Source: Paenibacillus sp. J23TS9
GTDB taxonomy: Bacteria > Bacillota > Bacilli > Paenibacillales > Paenibacillaceae
NCBI RefSeq assembly: GCF_018403225.1
Contig: NZ_BOSG01000009.1
Location: 1-63,101 of the forward strand
Reading direction: 5' to 3'
Length of the DNA: 63,101 nt
Under the pieces are notes generated by a model. It saw only the letters and a list, made by a program, of their open reading frames with translations, was not told the DNA's origin and ran no database searches. Of the stretch, positions 17,803-27,446 are shown piece by piece (position 1 is the stretch's first letter; each line of letters starts with the position of its first letter). The position numbers and the translations under genes are program-made.

Positions 17803-18657
17803 TTGAAAATTTACGAAAAAGCGCCAGCCAAAATTAACTTGATGCTGGACGTATTACATAAACGGCCTGACGGGTTTCATGAGGTCGAAATGGTGATGAC
17901 CATGGTCGATTTGGCGGACCGGCTAGAGATGTCAGATCTGCCGCGGGACACCATTATTATTACGAGCCAAGCGGGGTATATCCCCTTGGATGAGAAAAAC
18001 CTGGCATTCCAGGCTGCGAGGCTGATTAAAGACCGCTACGACGTCAAAAGCGGCGTGCATATCCATTTGGATAAAAAGATCCCCGTAGCTGCCGGCCTGG
18101 CAGGAGGGAGCAGTGATGCAGCTGCAGCGCTTAGAGGGCTAAACCGGCTCTGGAAATTAAACATACCGGTGAAGGAGCTGCAAGAGCTGGGCGCCGAGCT
18201 GGGCTCGGATGTTCCATTTTGCGTGACAGGGGGAACTGCGCTTGCGACGGGCCGGGGAGAGAAGCTGACGCCTGTCCGTAATCCGCTGCAGTGCTGGGTG
18301 ATTCTGGCCAAGCCGCCGATCAATGTATCGACTGCCGAAGTATACGGCAAGTTCAGAGCGGCCGAGATCAAGCAGCATCCATCCGCAAGCGGGATGATCC
18401 AGGCGATTGAAACAGGGAACTTTGAAGCAGTATGTGACGGTCTCGGCAACGTGCTTGAGGATGTGACCTTGAAACTACATCCGCAGGTAGGCCAGCTTAA
18501 GGAGGCAATGATGAAGCTCGGAGCCGATGGAGTACTCATGTCGGGAAGCGGGCCAACTGTGTTTGGCCTGGTGTACAAGGAATCTAAGGTTGCCCGAATC
18601 TATAATGGTCTTCGGGGCTTCTGCAAGGAAGTATATGCAGTGCGACTGCTGACCTAA
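17803..18657 (+). CDS. ispE: 4-diphosphocytidyl-2-C-methyl-D-erythritol kinase
   Basis: This encodes 284 residues. GHMP kinase of the non-mevalonate isoprenoid pathway; it phosphorylates CDP-methylerythritol. Signatures: [13 protein letters not shown] at the start, the GHMP loop [17 protein letters not shown], and [11 protein letters not shown] near the C-terminus. TTG 17803 is preferred because it gives the family start ([12 protein letters not shown]) with GAGGGTGGGTG upstream; in-frame GTG 17794 would add three residues. Confidence 0.95.
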   Translation: MKIYEKAPAKINLMLDVLHKRPDGFHEVEMVMTMVDLADRLEMSDLPRDTIIITSQAGYIPLDEKNLAFQAARLIKDRYDVKSGVHIHLDKKIPVAAGLAGGSSDAAAALRGLNRLWKLNIPVKELQELGAELGSDVPFCVTGGTALATGRGEKLTPVRNPLQCWVILAKPPINVSTAEVYGKFRAAEIKQHPSASGMIQAIETGNFEAVCDGLGNVLEDVTLKLHPQVGQLKEAMMKLGADGVLMSGSGPTVFGLVYKESKVARIYNGLRGFCKEVYAVRLLT

Positions 18658-18668
18658 TTACCTCCTTA

Positions 18669-18698
18669 TTGTACAAACACGTACAAAAATGCTATATT
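18669..18698 (+). promoter_or_regulatory. Candidate promoter of purR
   Basis: TTGTAC (18669-18674), 18 bp, TATATT (18693-18698). The start point would fall at about 18705, next to a PurBox. Confidence 0.55.
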
Positions 18699-18706
18699 TA
18701 TACAAT

Positions 18707-18719
18707 AATATTCGGATTT
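18707..18719 (-). promoter_or_regulatory. PurBox upstream of purR
   Basis: On the minus strand AAATCCGAATATT matches the PurR operator pattern AWWWCCGAACWWT at 12 of 13 positions. It overlaps the predicted start of transcription, consistent with autorepression. Confidence 0.5.
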
Positions 18720-18824
18720 TACGTATAGATAAGGGTTTGAATTGGAAATTGGCTAGAAGTTATTCATTAAATTTTTGATTTCTGCCAGGTTTTTTATGAA
18801 TAATGTGATAGCGAGGAGTCTTTC

Positions 18825-19655
18825 GTGAAAAAATTAAAGCGAAGCGCGCGTCTGGTTGAGATGACCCAGTATCTTTTGTCCAGACCCCATACATTAATCC
18901 CGCTTACCACATTCGCCGATCGGTACGGGGCTGCTAAATCCTCGATCAGTGAGGATTTGGTGATTATCAAGGAAGTGTTTGAGGACGAAGGCATGGGAGA
19001 GCTGATGACGATGGCCGGGGCGGCCGGAGGAGTTAAGTTCATTCCGAGAATTCCTAAGGAACAGGCACTCATATTCGCCCAGGAGCTGTGCAAACAACTG
19101 CAGCAGAAGGATCGTATTCTTCCGGGCGGATATCTGTACATGTCTGATCTGTTGGGTCAGCCTTCCTTGATGAACGAAGCAGGTAAAATATTCGCCACAG
19201 CCTTTGCCAATCAGGATATCGATGTGGTGATGACGGTAGAGACCAAGGGAATTCCGCTGGCTTACGCGACCGGAGCCCAGCTAAACCTGCCAGTTGTTCT
19301 GGTACGCCGTGACCATCAGGTTACGGAGGGTTCAGCCGTAAGCATCAACTACGTTTCCGGCTCACATAAAAGCATTCACACCATGTCGCTGTCGCGCCGT
19401 GCGCTGAAAGAGAAATCCAAGGTACTGATCGTGGATGATTTCATGAAGGCGGGCGGAACGATTCAAGGCATGGTTGATTTACTGGCTGAATTTGATGCTG
19501 AAGTAGCAGGTGTAGGAGTTCTGGTGGAATCCGGAGCAGTGGAATCAGAGGAACGTCTTCTCCATGATTACGTATCTCTGGCAATCTTGACGGGTGTGGA
19601 TTCGAAATCAAAGGAAATTGACGTCAATCCGGGCAATTATTTTAACAAACGATAA
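18825..19655 (+). CDS. purR: Purine operon repressor PurR
   Basis: This encodes 276 residues. N-terminal winged helix (about 1-72) and a C-terminal type I PRTase domain with VLIVDDFMKAGGT, where PRPP binds and relieves DNA binding in B. subtilis. (p)ppGpp competes with PRPP in that species. Starts at GTG 18825 with GAGGAG upstream. A candidate PurBox lies at its promoter. The yabJ gene that follows purR in B. subtilis is absent here. Confidence 0.95.
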   Translation: MKKLKRSARLVEMTQYLLSRPHTLIPLTTFADRYGAAKSSISEDLVIIKEVFEDEGMGELMTMAGAAGGVKFIPRIPKEQALIFAQELCKQLQQKDRILPGGYLYMSDLLGQPSLMNEAGKIFATAFANQDIDVVMTVETKGIPLAYATGAQLNLPVVLVRRDHQVTEGSAVSINYVSGSHKSIHTMSLSRRALKEKSKVLIVDDFMKAGGTIQGMVDLLAEFDAEVAGVGVLVESGAVESEERLLHDYVSLAILTGVDSKSKEIDVNPGNYFNKR

Positions 19656-19781
19656 ATGCTGATATACACTGCAGATTTTGTCGATTAAAATCTTTTATCG
19701 GCGAATAGTTCCGAAGTCTGTCGACAATATCAATCTTAGAAAAAAAATTCCTGAATTTAGGACATTTTGTTACCCCAAAAA

Positions 19782-19809
19782 AGAGGATTTCGCTTCGCTG
19801 TGTGGAATT
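19782..19809 (+). promoter_or_regulatory. sigma-H promoter of spoVG
   Basis: AGAGGATTT (19782-19790), 13 bp, GGAATT (19804-19809). This closely resembles the known B. subtilis spoVG sigma-H promoter (AGGATTT ... GGAATT). Confidence 0.85.
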
Positions 19810-19848
19810 ATACACCAAGTCTCTGATGGAAAAAGGTGGTGAACACAC

Positions 19849-20133
19849 ATGCAAATTACGGATGTCAGGCTCCGCCGAGTCAACTCTGAGGGGAGAATGA
19901 AAGCAATCGCATCCATTACCATTGATAACGAATTTGTGGTTCATGATATTCGGGTCATCGATGGTAACAACGGAATGTTCGTTGCTATGCCGAGCAAGCG
20001 CACTCCTGATGGAGAATTCCGCGACATCGCCCATCCGATCTCTTCCGGTACTCGGGAGAAGATCCAAACGGCTGTTCTGGCGGAATATGAACGCGCTGCC
20101 AATGAAGAAGAAGTGATTGAGGAAGGCGCTTAA
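19849..20133 (+). CDS. spoVG: Septation/RNA-binding regulator SpoVG
   Basis: This encodes 94 residues. [26 protein letters not shown] and the segment [19 protein letters not shown] are SpoVG hallmarks. SpoVG is a small RNA/DNA-binding protein that influences asymmetric septation and virulence or capsule genes. AAAAGGTGGTG precedes the ATG. Expressed from a sigma-H promoter and closed by a terminator, so it is probably separate from glmU. Confidence 0.97.
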   Translation: MQITDVRLRRVNSEGRMKAIASITIDNEFVVHDIRVIDGNNGMFVAMPSKRTPDGEFRDIAHPISSGTREKIQTAVLAEYERAANEEEVIEEGA

Positions 20134-20155
20134 GCTTTACAATTGGGGTTCAAGG

Positions 20156-20185
20156 AAAAGAGAGCCAGGACTATGGCTCTCTTTT
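20156..20185 (+). terminator. Terminator after spoVG
   Basis: AAAAGAGAGCCA (20156-20167) pairs perfectly with TGGCTCTCTTTT (20174-20185). Confidence 0.92.
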
Positions 20186-20244
20186 CTTTTTGCGTAGAAT
20201 ACGATATATTCAGTAGTGAGTTCAAGAGTAGGAGGTCAAGACCC

Positions 20245-21636
20245 TTGAGAAGAATGGCGATTGTTCTTGCCGCAGGGCAGGGTAAACGAATGAAATCGAA
20301 ACTATACAAAGTGCTGCACCCGGTCTGTGGAAAGCCTATGGTAGGGCATGTGCTGGATACTGTGAAACAAGTCAACTGTGAACGCAGCATTGTTATCGTA
20401 GGACACGGTGCAGAAGCAGTCCAATCTTATCTGGGTGAGGCCGCTGAATATGTACTGCAGGAGCAGCAGCTCGGTACAGGTCACGCCGTGAAAATGGCCA
20501 AGGATCTGTTGGGATCAGAAAAAGGCTCCACCATTGTCATTTGCGGAGATACACCACTGGTTACCGCAGAAACGCTGGAGGCTCTGACAGAGCTTCATGA
20601 AAGCAATAACGCGGCCGCGACGGTGCTGACAGCTTACACGGAGAATCCTAAGGGCTACGGACGCGTTATCCGCAGCGAGGACGGAAGTGTCCTGCGCATT
20701 GTGGAGCAGAAGGATTGCTCACCTGAAGAGGATGCCGTTTGTGAATTTAATACAGGCACATACTGCTTTGATAATGCCAAGCTGTTCGCAGCATTGGAGA
20801 AAGTGACAAACCAGAACGTACAGCAGGAGTATTATTTGACTGATGTCATTGGAATTATGGTCAGCCAAGGGGAAACCGTTCTTGGTTACATGACAGATGA
20901 CTATGCGGAATCGATCGGTGTTAATGATCGTTTAGCCCTCTCGGAAGCGGAACGTCTGATGCGTGAACGTATCAATAAACGTCATATGCTGAATGGGGTA
21001 ACGATTATTGATCCGGCATCAACTTATATCGGCGCTGATGTGATTATTGGCTCAGATACAGTTCTTCATCCAGGGACTGTGCTCAAAGGCAGCACGACTA
21101 TCGGCGAAGACTGCCAAATCGGCCCGCAAAGTGACATTACGGATTCCGTGATCGGTGACGGCGTCGCTATTAAGCATTCCGTGCTCGACCAGGCCGAAGT
21201 CGGTAGCCGTACCACTGTCGGTCCTTTTGCATATCTGCGTCCAAAATCCCAGTTAGGGGAAGATGTAAAGATCGGCGATTTTGTGGAAATCAAAAATGCC
21301 AAGATCGACGATGGCTCCAAAGTATCCCATCTCAGTTATGTGGGAGACGCTAGTGTAGGCAAAAACGTCAATGTAGGCTGTGGAGCGATAACAGTTAACT
21401 ATGATGGGTATAATAAATTTATTACTGAAATTGAAGATGATGCTTTTATCGGCAGCAATGTAAATTTGATAGCTCCCGTGAAGGTTGGAAAAGGTGCTTA
21501 TGTGGTTGCAGGCTCGACCATTACACATGCCGTGCCTGAGAATGATCTGGCTATCGCCAGAAATCGTCAGGAGAATAAACCGGGTTATGCAGAGAAAATC
21601 CGAGCCCGTGCAAAGGCAAAAAAAGACAAGAAGTAG
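20245..21636 (+). CDS. glmU: Bifunctional GlmU (GlcNAc-1-P uridyltransferase / GlcN-1-P acetyltransferase)
   Basis: This encodes 463 residues. It makes UDP-N-acetylglucosamine for peptidoglycan and teichoic acid. The N-terminal nucleotidyltransferase has LAAGQGKRMKS and GDTPL; the C-terminal half is a left-handed beta-helix of hexapeptide repeats ending in acetyl-CoA-binding residues (VAGSTITH). TTG 20245 has AGGAGG nine bases upstream; ATG 20254 three codons later is an alternative. The longer reading from 20143 crosses the spoVG terminator and is rejected. Followed by prs. Confidence 0.96.
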   Translation: MRRMAIVLAAGQGKRMKSKLYKVLHPVCGKPMVGHVLDTVKQVNCERSIVIVGHGAEAVQSYLGEAAEYVLQEQQLGTGHAVKMAKDLLGSEKGSTIVICGDTPLVTAETLEALTELHESNNAAATVLTAYTENPKGYGRVIRSEDGSVLRIVEQKDCSPEEDAVCEFNTGTYCFDNAKLFAALEKVTNQNVQQEYYLTDVIGIMVSQGETVLGYMTDDYAESIGVNDRLALSEAERLMRERINKRHMLNGVTIIDPASTYIGADVIIGSDTVLHPGTVLKGSTTIGEDCQIGPQSDITDSVIGDGVAIKHSVLDQAEVGSRTTVGPFAYLRPKSQLGEDVKIGDFVEIKNAKIDDGSKVSHLSYVGDASVGKNVNVGCGAITVNYDGYNKFITEIEDDAFIGSNVNLIAPVKVGKGAYVVAGSTITHAVPENDLAIARNRQENKPGYAEKIRARAKAKKDKK

Positions 21637-21751
21637 CTTTAACGTCCAAAGGATGATTAAATAGAAGTATAAAATGTATTAGAAACATTGTTCAAACGGC
21701 AATGGAGACAGGCATGAATTTCAATGAACCAGCACGGAGGGTTTTTATTCT

Positions 21752-22705
21752 ATGACTTATTGTGATTCGAAATTAAAGATTTTTACTTGTAACTCCAATC
21801 CGAAGCTCGCGCAGCAAATTGCCGATTACATCGGAATTCCTATGGGCGATTCCCACACCACCAGCTTTAGCGATGGCGAAATTCAGGTTAAACTGAATGA
21901 GAGCGTCCGTGGCTGTCATGTGTATGTGGTGCAGTCTACCTGCGGACCGGTCAATGACAATCTGATGGAGCTGCTTATCATGGTCGATGCCCTGAAACGC
22001 GCTTCAGCCAAAAGCATCAACGTAGTTATTCCTTACTACGGTTATGCACGTCAGGACCGTAAGGCTCGTTCCCGTGATCCGATCACCGCGAAGCTGGTGG
22101 CGAATCTCATTGAGAAGGCCGGAGCGCACCGTGTAATTACAATGGATTTGCATGCCATGCAGATTCAGGGATTCTTCGATATTCCAGTGGATCATCTGCT
22201 CGGTGTGCCTATTCTGGCGCAGTATTTCCGTTCCAAGCAGATCGAGAACCCGGTCGTTGTATCTCCAGACCACGGCGGCGTTGTACGTGCCAGAAAGCTG
22301 GCTGATTTTCTGAACGCACCGCTTGCGATTATCGACAAGCGCCGTCCGGAACCAAACGTAAGCGAAGTGATGAATATTATCGGTCATATCGAAGGTAAAA
22401 CTGCGATTTTGATTGATGATATCATTGATACAGCAGGTACAATTGTTCTTGGCGCCAACGCCTTAATGGAGGGTGGAGTCAAGGAAGTATACGCATGCTG
22501 TACGCATCCGGTATTCTCCGGTCCGGCAATGGAACGTCTGGAAAACTCTCCGCTGAGCGAGGTCATTGTGACGGATACCATCCCGATCATGCATTCTGAT
22601 CCCAGCAATAAAATCAAAGTGCTTTCGGTAGCTCCGCTTATGGGCGAAGCCATCATCCGGGTTCATGAAGAATTGTCGATCAGTAAGCTGTTTGAAATTG
22701 AATAG
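21752..22705 (+). CDS. prs: Ribose-phosphate pyrophosphokinase
   Basis: This encodes 317 residues. It makes PRPP from ribose-5-phosphate and ATP for nucleotide, NAD, His and Trp synthesis. Key segments: [27 protein letters not shown] (ATP site), [15 protein letters not shown], and the PRPP loop [12 protein letters not shown]. It supplies PurR with its effector. It follows glmU as in B. subtilis; ctc, which should come next there, is missing. Confidence 0.97.
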   Translation: MTYCDSKLKIFTCNSNPKLAQQIADYIGIPMGDSHTTSFSDGEIQVKLNESVRGCHVYVVQSTCGPVNDNLMELLIMVDALKRASAKSINVVIPYYGYARQDRKARSRDPITAKLVANLIEKAGAHRVITMDLHAMQIQGFFDIPVDHLLGVPILAQYFRSKQIENPVVVSPDHGGVVRARKLADFLNAPLAIIDKRRPEPNVSEVMNIIGHIEGKTAILIDDIIDTAGTIVLGANALMEGGVKEVYACCTHPVFSGPAMERLENSPLSEVIVTDTIPIMHSDPSNKIKVLSVAPLMGEAIIRVHEELSISKLFEIE

Positions 22706-22720
22706 AGATGTAATAAGCGC

Positions 22721-22762
22721 AGAAGGGGTTATGTTTCCTACGACAGGAAATGTAACCCTTCT
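22721..22762 (+). other. Long hairpin between prs and pth without T run
   Basis: AGAAGGGGTTATGTTTCC (22721-22738) pairs with GGAAATGTAACCCTTCT (22746-22762). No T tract follows. It lies where ctc is found in B. subtilis, and could be a processing or attenuation structure. Confidence 0.5.
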
Positions 22763-22797
22763 CGCCATATAAAGCTGTATGGAGGAATAGAACCAAC

Positions 22798-23358
22798 ATG
22801 AAATGGATTGTCGGGCTGGGGAACCCCGGTTCAAATTATGAAAAAACACGACATAATGTCGGTTTTATGATGCTTGACGCATTGGCAAAGCGCCATGGGA
22901 TTACATTTGGTCCAAGCAAGTGTAAGGCGCTCATTGGTGAGGGCTTCATTGGGATGAATAAGGTCGTACTGATCAAGCCGATGACCTATATGAATTTATC
23001 AGGTGAAGCAGTTCGGGCATATATGGATTATTACAAAGTTAAGCTAGAAGATATGATCGTTGTATATGACGACTTGGATACAGAGATCGGAAAAATACGT
23101 CTGCGTTATCAAGGCAGCGCCGGGGGTCATAACGGCATCAAGTCGATCATTCAGCATACAGGAACGCAGGTATTCGACCGCATTCGCATGGGGATTTCCC
23201 GTCCGGAGCCTGGCTTTGCTGTAGTAGATTATGTATTGTCCGCGTTTCCCAAGAAGGAGAAGGAACTGCTGGAGAATATGATTGAACATGCATGTGATGC
23301 GGCTGAATTTAGCTTGGAGCATACCTATGAACAAACGATGGCGAAGTTTAACGGATAG
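22798..23358 (+). CDS. pth: Peptidyl-tRNA hydrolase
   Basis: This encodes 186 residues. It releases peptides from prematurely dropped peptidyl-tRNA. Signatures: GLGNPGSNYEKTRHNVGFMMLD with catalytic His, KPMTYMNLSGEAV, and YDDLDTEIGKIRLR. The B. subtilis allele is spoVC. A GGAGGAATAG site precedes the ATG. Confidence 0.97.
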   Translation: MKWIVGLGNPGSNYEKTRHNVGFMMLDALAKRHGITFGPSKCKALIGEGFIGMNKVVLIKPMTYMNLSGEAVRAYMDYYKVKLEDMIVVYDDLDTEIGKIRLRYQGSAGGHNGIKSIIQHTGTQVFDRIRMGISRPEPGFAVVDYVLSAFPKKEKELLENMIEHACDAAEFSLEHTYEQTMAKFNG

Positions 23359-23450
23359 AAATAATATGACCTGCTGCTTCGGAAAACAGGGCTAAATCAA
23401 GTGCAGGGCGGGCATAATGAGGGTATAAATCACCTTCAGGAGGCATATAA

Positions 23451-23681
23451 ATGGCTATAAATTATATCTGCCGGCATTGCCGCACGCCGCTAGGAAGTAT
23501 TGATTCCGCCCAGGTGACCGATGCGCAGCTCGGATTCCATTCCTTGACCGCTGCGGAACGTAGAGATATAATAGCGTATGATTTAAGCGGAGATATCACG
23601 GTCAAAGTGATTTGCGATTACTGCAGAGAAGCATTGGAGCAACATCCGGAGCTGAATCTTGTGGCAAGTCCGCTTCAATAG
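23451..23681 (+). CDS. fin: Anti-sigma-F factor Fin (YabK)
   Basis: This encodes 76 residues. Two CxxC motifs (Cys7/Cys10 and Cys55/Cys58) form a Gin-like zinc fold; the middle LGFHSLTAAERRDIIAY is family-specific. In B. subtilis Fin is made in the forespore and helps switch from sigma-F to sigma-G by inhibiting sigma-F-bound polymerase. Its position between pth and mfd is conserved. The window thus carries both Gin and Fin. Confidence 0.93.
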   Translation: MAINYICRHCRTPLGSIDSAQVTDAQLGFHSLTAAERRDIIAYDLSGDITVKVICDYCREALEQHPELNLVASPLQ

Positions 23682-23714
23682 ACGTTACGAGTAGGATACC
23701 CTGTTCATTTTGGG

Positions 23715-23742
23715 GCCTTGGCAGTGTGCTGAGGCTTCTTTT
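23715..23742 (+). terminator. Terminator after fin
   Basis: GCCTTGGCA (23715-23723), loop GTG, TGCTGAGGC (23727-23735), then TTCTTTT. Confidence 0.75.
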
Positions 23743-23921
23743 CGGTATTCCCTGAGGTGACCTGAGAGCACAGGACAGAAATAATCGCAAGATGAACCAT
23801 TTTATGGTAAAATCCTTTCGGGATGCCCACGAATAGTATGAAAGACCAAGGCTTTTCGTGAACAAATAATCAAACAACATATCGGAATATCTTAAAAGTA
23901 AGCATGAGAGAGGTGCCCCTT

Positions 23922-26900
23922 TTGTTACAAGCACTTATAGAAGCGTTTTCCAAAGATCCGGATTTGCAATCCGTGATGGCCGGAGTAAAGGCCGGAATGA
24001 AAGAGCAGCTGGTATCCGGCTTGTCGGGTTCCGCGCGGCAGATGATGCTGGCGGCGTTGTTTGAAGAAGTAAAGCGGCCGATGCTCATCGTTACCCATAA
24101 TATGTTTTCCGCACAAAAAATCGCGGAGGATTTACAGGAAGCGCTTACACCGGATCGGGTTCTATTATACCCGGCTAATGAGCTGGTAGCTGCTGAATCA
24201 GCCGTGTCCAGTCCTGAAACCCTTGCCCAGCGCATAGACGTGCTGATGAGATGTGCACAGGGTTTTTCGGGTATTGTCGTAGCACCGTTTTCCGGCGTAC
24301 GGCGGTTTTTACCTACTCCTGAAGTAATGGGAGGTGCTCGGATCCGGATTGAGGACGGTGGAACACTTTCGGTAGATGGGTTCATGTCCCAAATGATTGA
24401 AATGGGCTATGAACGAGTGGAACGTGTTGAAGGCAAAGGCGAGATGAGTCTTCGTGGCGGTATCATTGACTTCTATCCAATGACCTCTTCATTGGCATAC
24501 CGTGTAGAGCTGTTTGATGAAGAGGTGGATTCCATCCGCACCTTTGATCCTGCCGATCAGCGCTCCATTGATAAGGTCAAGGAAGTGACCATTACCCCAT
24601 GCAAGGAAATCATTGCCGATCAGCATCGGCTGGTGCAGGCCGCAGAGGCTGCCGGGCACTTGCTGGAAGAACAGCTTGATAAAATGGCCGATCGTCAGGC
24701 AAAACTGCGCTTAACCGAAGAAATGAACCGGGAAATGGAGCTTCTGCGCGAGCATGTCTATTTTCCTGAAATCTATAAATATATTTCTCTGCTTTATCCG
24801 GAGCGCAAAACGCTATATGATTACATGCCGAAGGATACGGTCCTTATTTTGGATGAGCCGGCCCGTCTGCTGGAAACTGCAAGGCAGCTCGAGCGCGATG
24901 AGTCGGAGTGGAATCTGCATTTACTTCAAAACGGTAAAACGTTACCGCAGCTGCATCTATCGGTAGAAAATGAAACGGTGCTGTATCACCGTCCTTTCCA
25001 GACGATTTTTATGTCTATTTTTCTGCGTCAGGTGCCGCATACCCAACCGCAAAATATCCTGAACTTCATCAGCCGAGGGATGCAGGATTTCCATGGTCAG
25101 ATGAATGTGCTCAAATCGGAAATGGACCGTTGGCACAAAACCGGTGTTCGGGTGATTATGCTGGCTAGCGGTGAAGAACGGCTTGACCGGATGCGGCGCG
25201 TGCTGCAGGACTACAACATTGATGAGCCTGTGATGCTGCAGGGCAATTTACAGACCGGATTTGAGATGCCTTCTATTCATTTGGCTGTGATTACGGAAGG
25301 CGAAATGTTCTCGCAGAAGCAGCGTAAAATCCGCAAGCTGGGCAAAAACATGGACAATGCCGAGCGCATCAAGAGTTATACCGAACTGAAGGTTGGAGAC
25401 TATGTCGTTCACCAGAATCACGGGATCGGTAAATACATGGGGATCGGCACCCTTGAGATCAATGGAATTCACAAAGATTACATGCATATTTTATATGCGG
25501 GTGGCGACAAGCTGTCGGTACCTATTGAACAGATTGACCTAATTCAGAAATACGTCGGCTCCGAGGACAAAGAGCCTAAAGTATATAAACTGGGCGGCAA
25601 TGAGTGGAACAAGGTAAAAAGCAAGGTGCGCTCATCCGTACAGGATATCGCCGATGATCTGATCAAGCTTTATGCAGAGCGCCAGTCGACTACGGGTTTT
25701 GGCTTCGAGAAGGATACGGCCGAGCAGCGTGAGTTTGAGGAAATGTTCCCATATGATGAGACGCGGGACCAGCTGCGGGCCATTGAGGAAATTAAGAGGG
25801 ATATGGAGCAGAACCGTCCGATGGACCGGCTTTTGTGCGGAGATGTGGGTTACGGTAAGACCGAAGTGGCCATACGTGCAGCTTTTAAATCGGCAATGGA
25901 GGGCAAGCAGGTTGCCGTGCTGGTTCCAACGACTATTTTAGCCCAGCAGCATTATGAAACATTCCGGGAACGTTTTACGGGGTATCCGATCAACATCCAG
26001 GTATTAAGCCGCTTCCGCTCCCGCAAGGAACAGAATGAGACCACCAAGGGCATTCGTCAGGGAACGGTGGATATTGTCATCGGAACGCATCGTCTTTTGT
26101 CCCAGGATCTTATCTTTAAAGATTTGGGACTGCTGATCGTGGATGAGGAGCAGCGGTTCGGCGTGACCCATAAGGAAAAGCTGAAGAAGCTGAAAACAAA
26201 TGTGGATGTACTCACGTTGACAGCGACGCCAATTCCGCGCACGCTGCATATGTCGATGCTGGGTGTGCGTGATTTGTCGGTTATCGAGACACCGCCGGAG
26301 AACCGTTTTCCTGTGCAAACTTATGTGGTGGAACACAGTCAAACCCTTGTACGCGAAGCGATTGAGCGTGAACTTGCACGCGGTGGCCAGGTATATTATC
26401 TATACAACCGGGTGCAGGGCATACAGGAAATGGCAAGCCAAATCACGGCGCTTGTGCCGGATGCCCGAGTGGGAGTAGGTCATGGGCAAATGTCTGAATC
26501 AGAGCTGGAAAAGACCATTCTGGACTTCCTTGATGGTGAATATGATGTGCTCGTCAGTACGAGCATTATCGAGACCGGCGTGGATATTCCTAACGTAAAT
26601 ACGCTCATTGTGCATGATGCCGATAAAATGGGCCTGTCCCAGCTTTATCAGCTTCGCGGTCGTGTAGGCCGGTCCAACCGGATCGCTTACGCCTATTTCA
26701 CCTACCAACGGGACAAGGTGCTGACCGAGGTAGCCGAAAAGCGGCTGCAATCGATCAAGGAGTTCACGGAGCTTGGATCCGGTTTTAAAATCGCCATGCG
26801 TGACCTGTCCATCCGCGGTGCGGGGAATTTGCTTGGCGCGGAGCAGCACGGATTTATCGCTTCGGTCGGCTTTGATCTGTACTCGCAAATGCTCGCTGAA

Positions 26901-27446
26901 GAGATCAAGAAGCGAAAGGTTACCATGCTTGGGGAGAAGGAAGAGCCGTCGAAGTCATGGAATACCACCATCGATATCGGCATCGATGCGTATCTGCCGG
27001 CTGATTATATATATGACAGCATTCAAAAAATCGAAATATACAAAAAGGTCGCCGTAGTCGGCAATTTTGCTGAGGAAAGAGAGCTGGAGGATGAACTGCT
27101 CGACCGGTTCGGGGAACTGCCTGAGGCGGTGGTTAATCTGCTCGCGGTGGCTCGCTTGAAGGTATACGGTAAAATGTATGGCATCGACACCATTACCAAG
27201 CGCGGGGATGATCTTGTGCTGAAGTTCTATGAGGGTCAGGAGAAAAAGGTCAGCACTTCGAAGCTGGCCCAAGTTGGCAATAAGTTTGAAAGACGTGTAC
27301 AATTTGAGCAGGAGTCTCATATGTCGATACGCATCAAGGGTAAGGGGCTCGACGAAGGACAGCTGCTTAGTTTGCTGGAGCAATTTCTGAAGGCAATTCG
27401 AGAGCTGTTTAAATCGAAGGAGGAACTTCAGGATGTTGTTCAATAA
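23922..27446 (+). CDS. mfd: Transcription-repair coupling factor Mfd
   Basis: This encodes 1174 residues and removes RNA polymerase stalled at lesions and recruits UvrA. Domains in order: UvrB-like N-terminus (about 1-340), CarD-like RNA polymerase-interacting domain (about 485-560, DYVVHQNHGIG), RecG-like translocase with Walker A CGDVGYGKT and DEEQRFG box, TATPIPRTL, and the C-terminal TRCF domain. TTG 23922 has GAGAGGTG at the right distance; an in-frame ATG at 23904 without a good site would add six residues. Its end overlaps the next gene. Confidence 0.96.
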   Translation: MLQALIEAFSKDPDLQSVMAGVKAGMKEQLVSGLSGSARQMMLAALFEEVKRPMLIVTHNMFSAQKIAEDLQEALTPDRVLLYPANELVAAESAVSSPETLAQRIDVLMRCAQGFSGIVVAPFSGVRRFLPTPEVMGGARIRIEDGGTLSVDGFMSQMIEMGYERVERVEGKGEMSLRGGIIDFYPMTSSLAYRVELFDEEVDSIRTFDPADQRSIDKVKEVTITPCKEIIADQHRLVQAAEAAGHLLEEQLDKMADRQAKLRLTEEMNREMELLREHVYFPEIYKYISLLYPERKTLYDYMPKDTVLILDEPARLLETARQLERDESEWNLHLLQNGKTLPQLHLSVENETVLYHRPFQTIFMSIFLRQVPHTQPQNILNFISRGMQDFHGQMNVLKSEMDRWHKTGVRVIMLASGEERLDRMRRVLQDYNIDEPVMLQGNLQTGFEMPSIHLAVITEGEMFSQKQRKIRKLGKNMDNAERIKSYTELKVGDYVVHQNHGIGKYMGIGTLEINGIHKDYMHILYAGGDKLSVPIEQIDLIQKYVGSEDKEPKVYKLGGNEWNKVKSKVRSSVQDIADDLIKLYAERQSTTGFGFEKDTAEQREFEEMFPYDETRDQLRAIEEIKRDMEQNRPMDRLLCGDVGYGKTEVAIRAAFKSAMEGKQVAVLVPTTILAQQHYETFRERFTGYPINIQVLSRFRSRKEQNETTKGIRQGTVDIVIGTHRLLSQDLIFKDLGLLIVDEEQRFGVTHKEKLKKLKTNVDVLTLTATPIPRTLHMSMLGVRDLSVIETPPENRFPVQTYVVEHSQTLVREAIERELARGGQVYYLYNRVQGIQEMASQITALVPDARVGVGHGQMSESELEKTILDFLDGEYDVLVSTSIIETGVDIPNVNTLIVHDADKMGLSQLYQLRGRVGRSNRIAYAYFTYQRDKVLTEVAEKRLQSIKEFTELGSGFKIAMRDLSIRGAGNLLGAEQHGFIASVGFDLYSQMLAEEIKKRKVTMLGEKEEPSKSWNTTIDIGIDAYLPADYIYDSIQKIEIYKKVAVVGNFAEERELEDELLDRFGELPEAVVNLLAVARLKVYGKMYGIDTITKRGDDLVLKFYEGQEKKVSTSKLAQVGNKFERRVQFEQESHMSIRIKGKGLDEGQLLSLLEQFLKAIRELFKSKEELQDVVQ

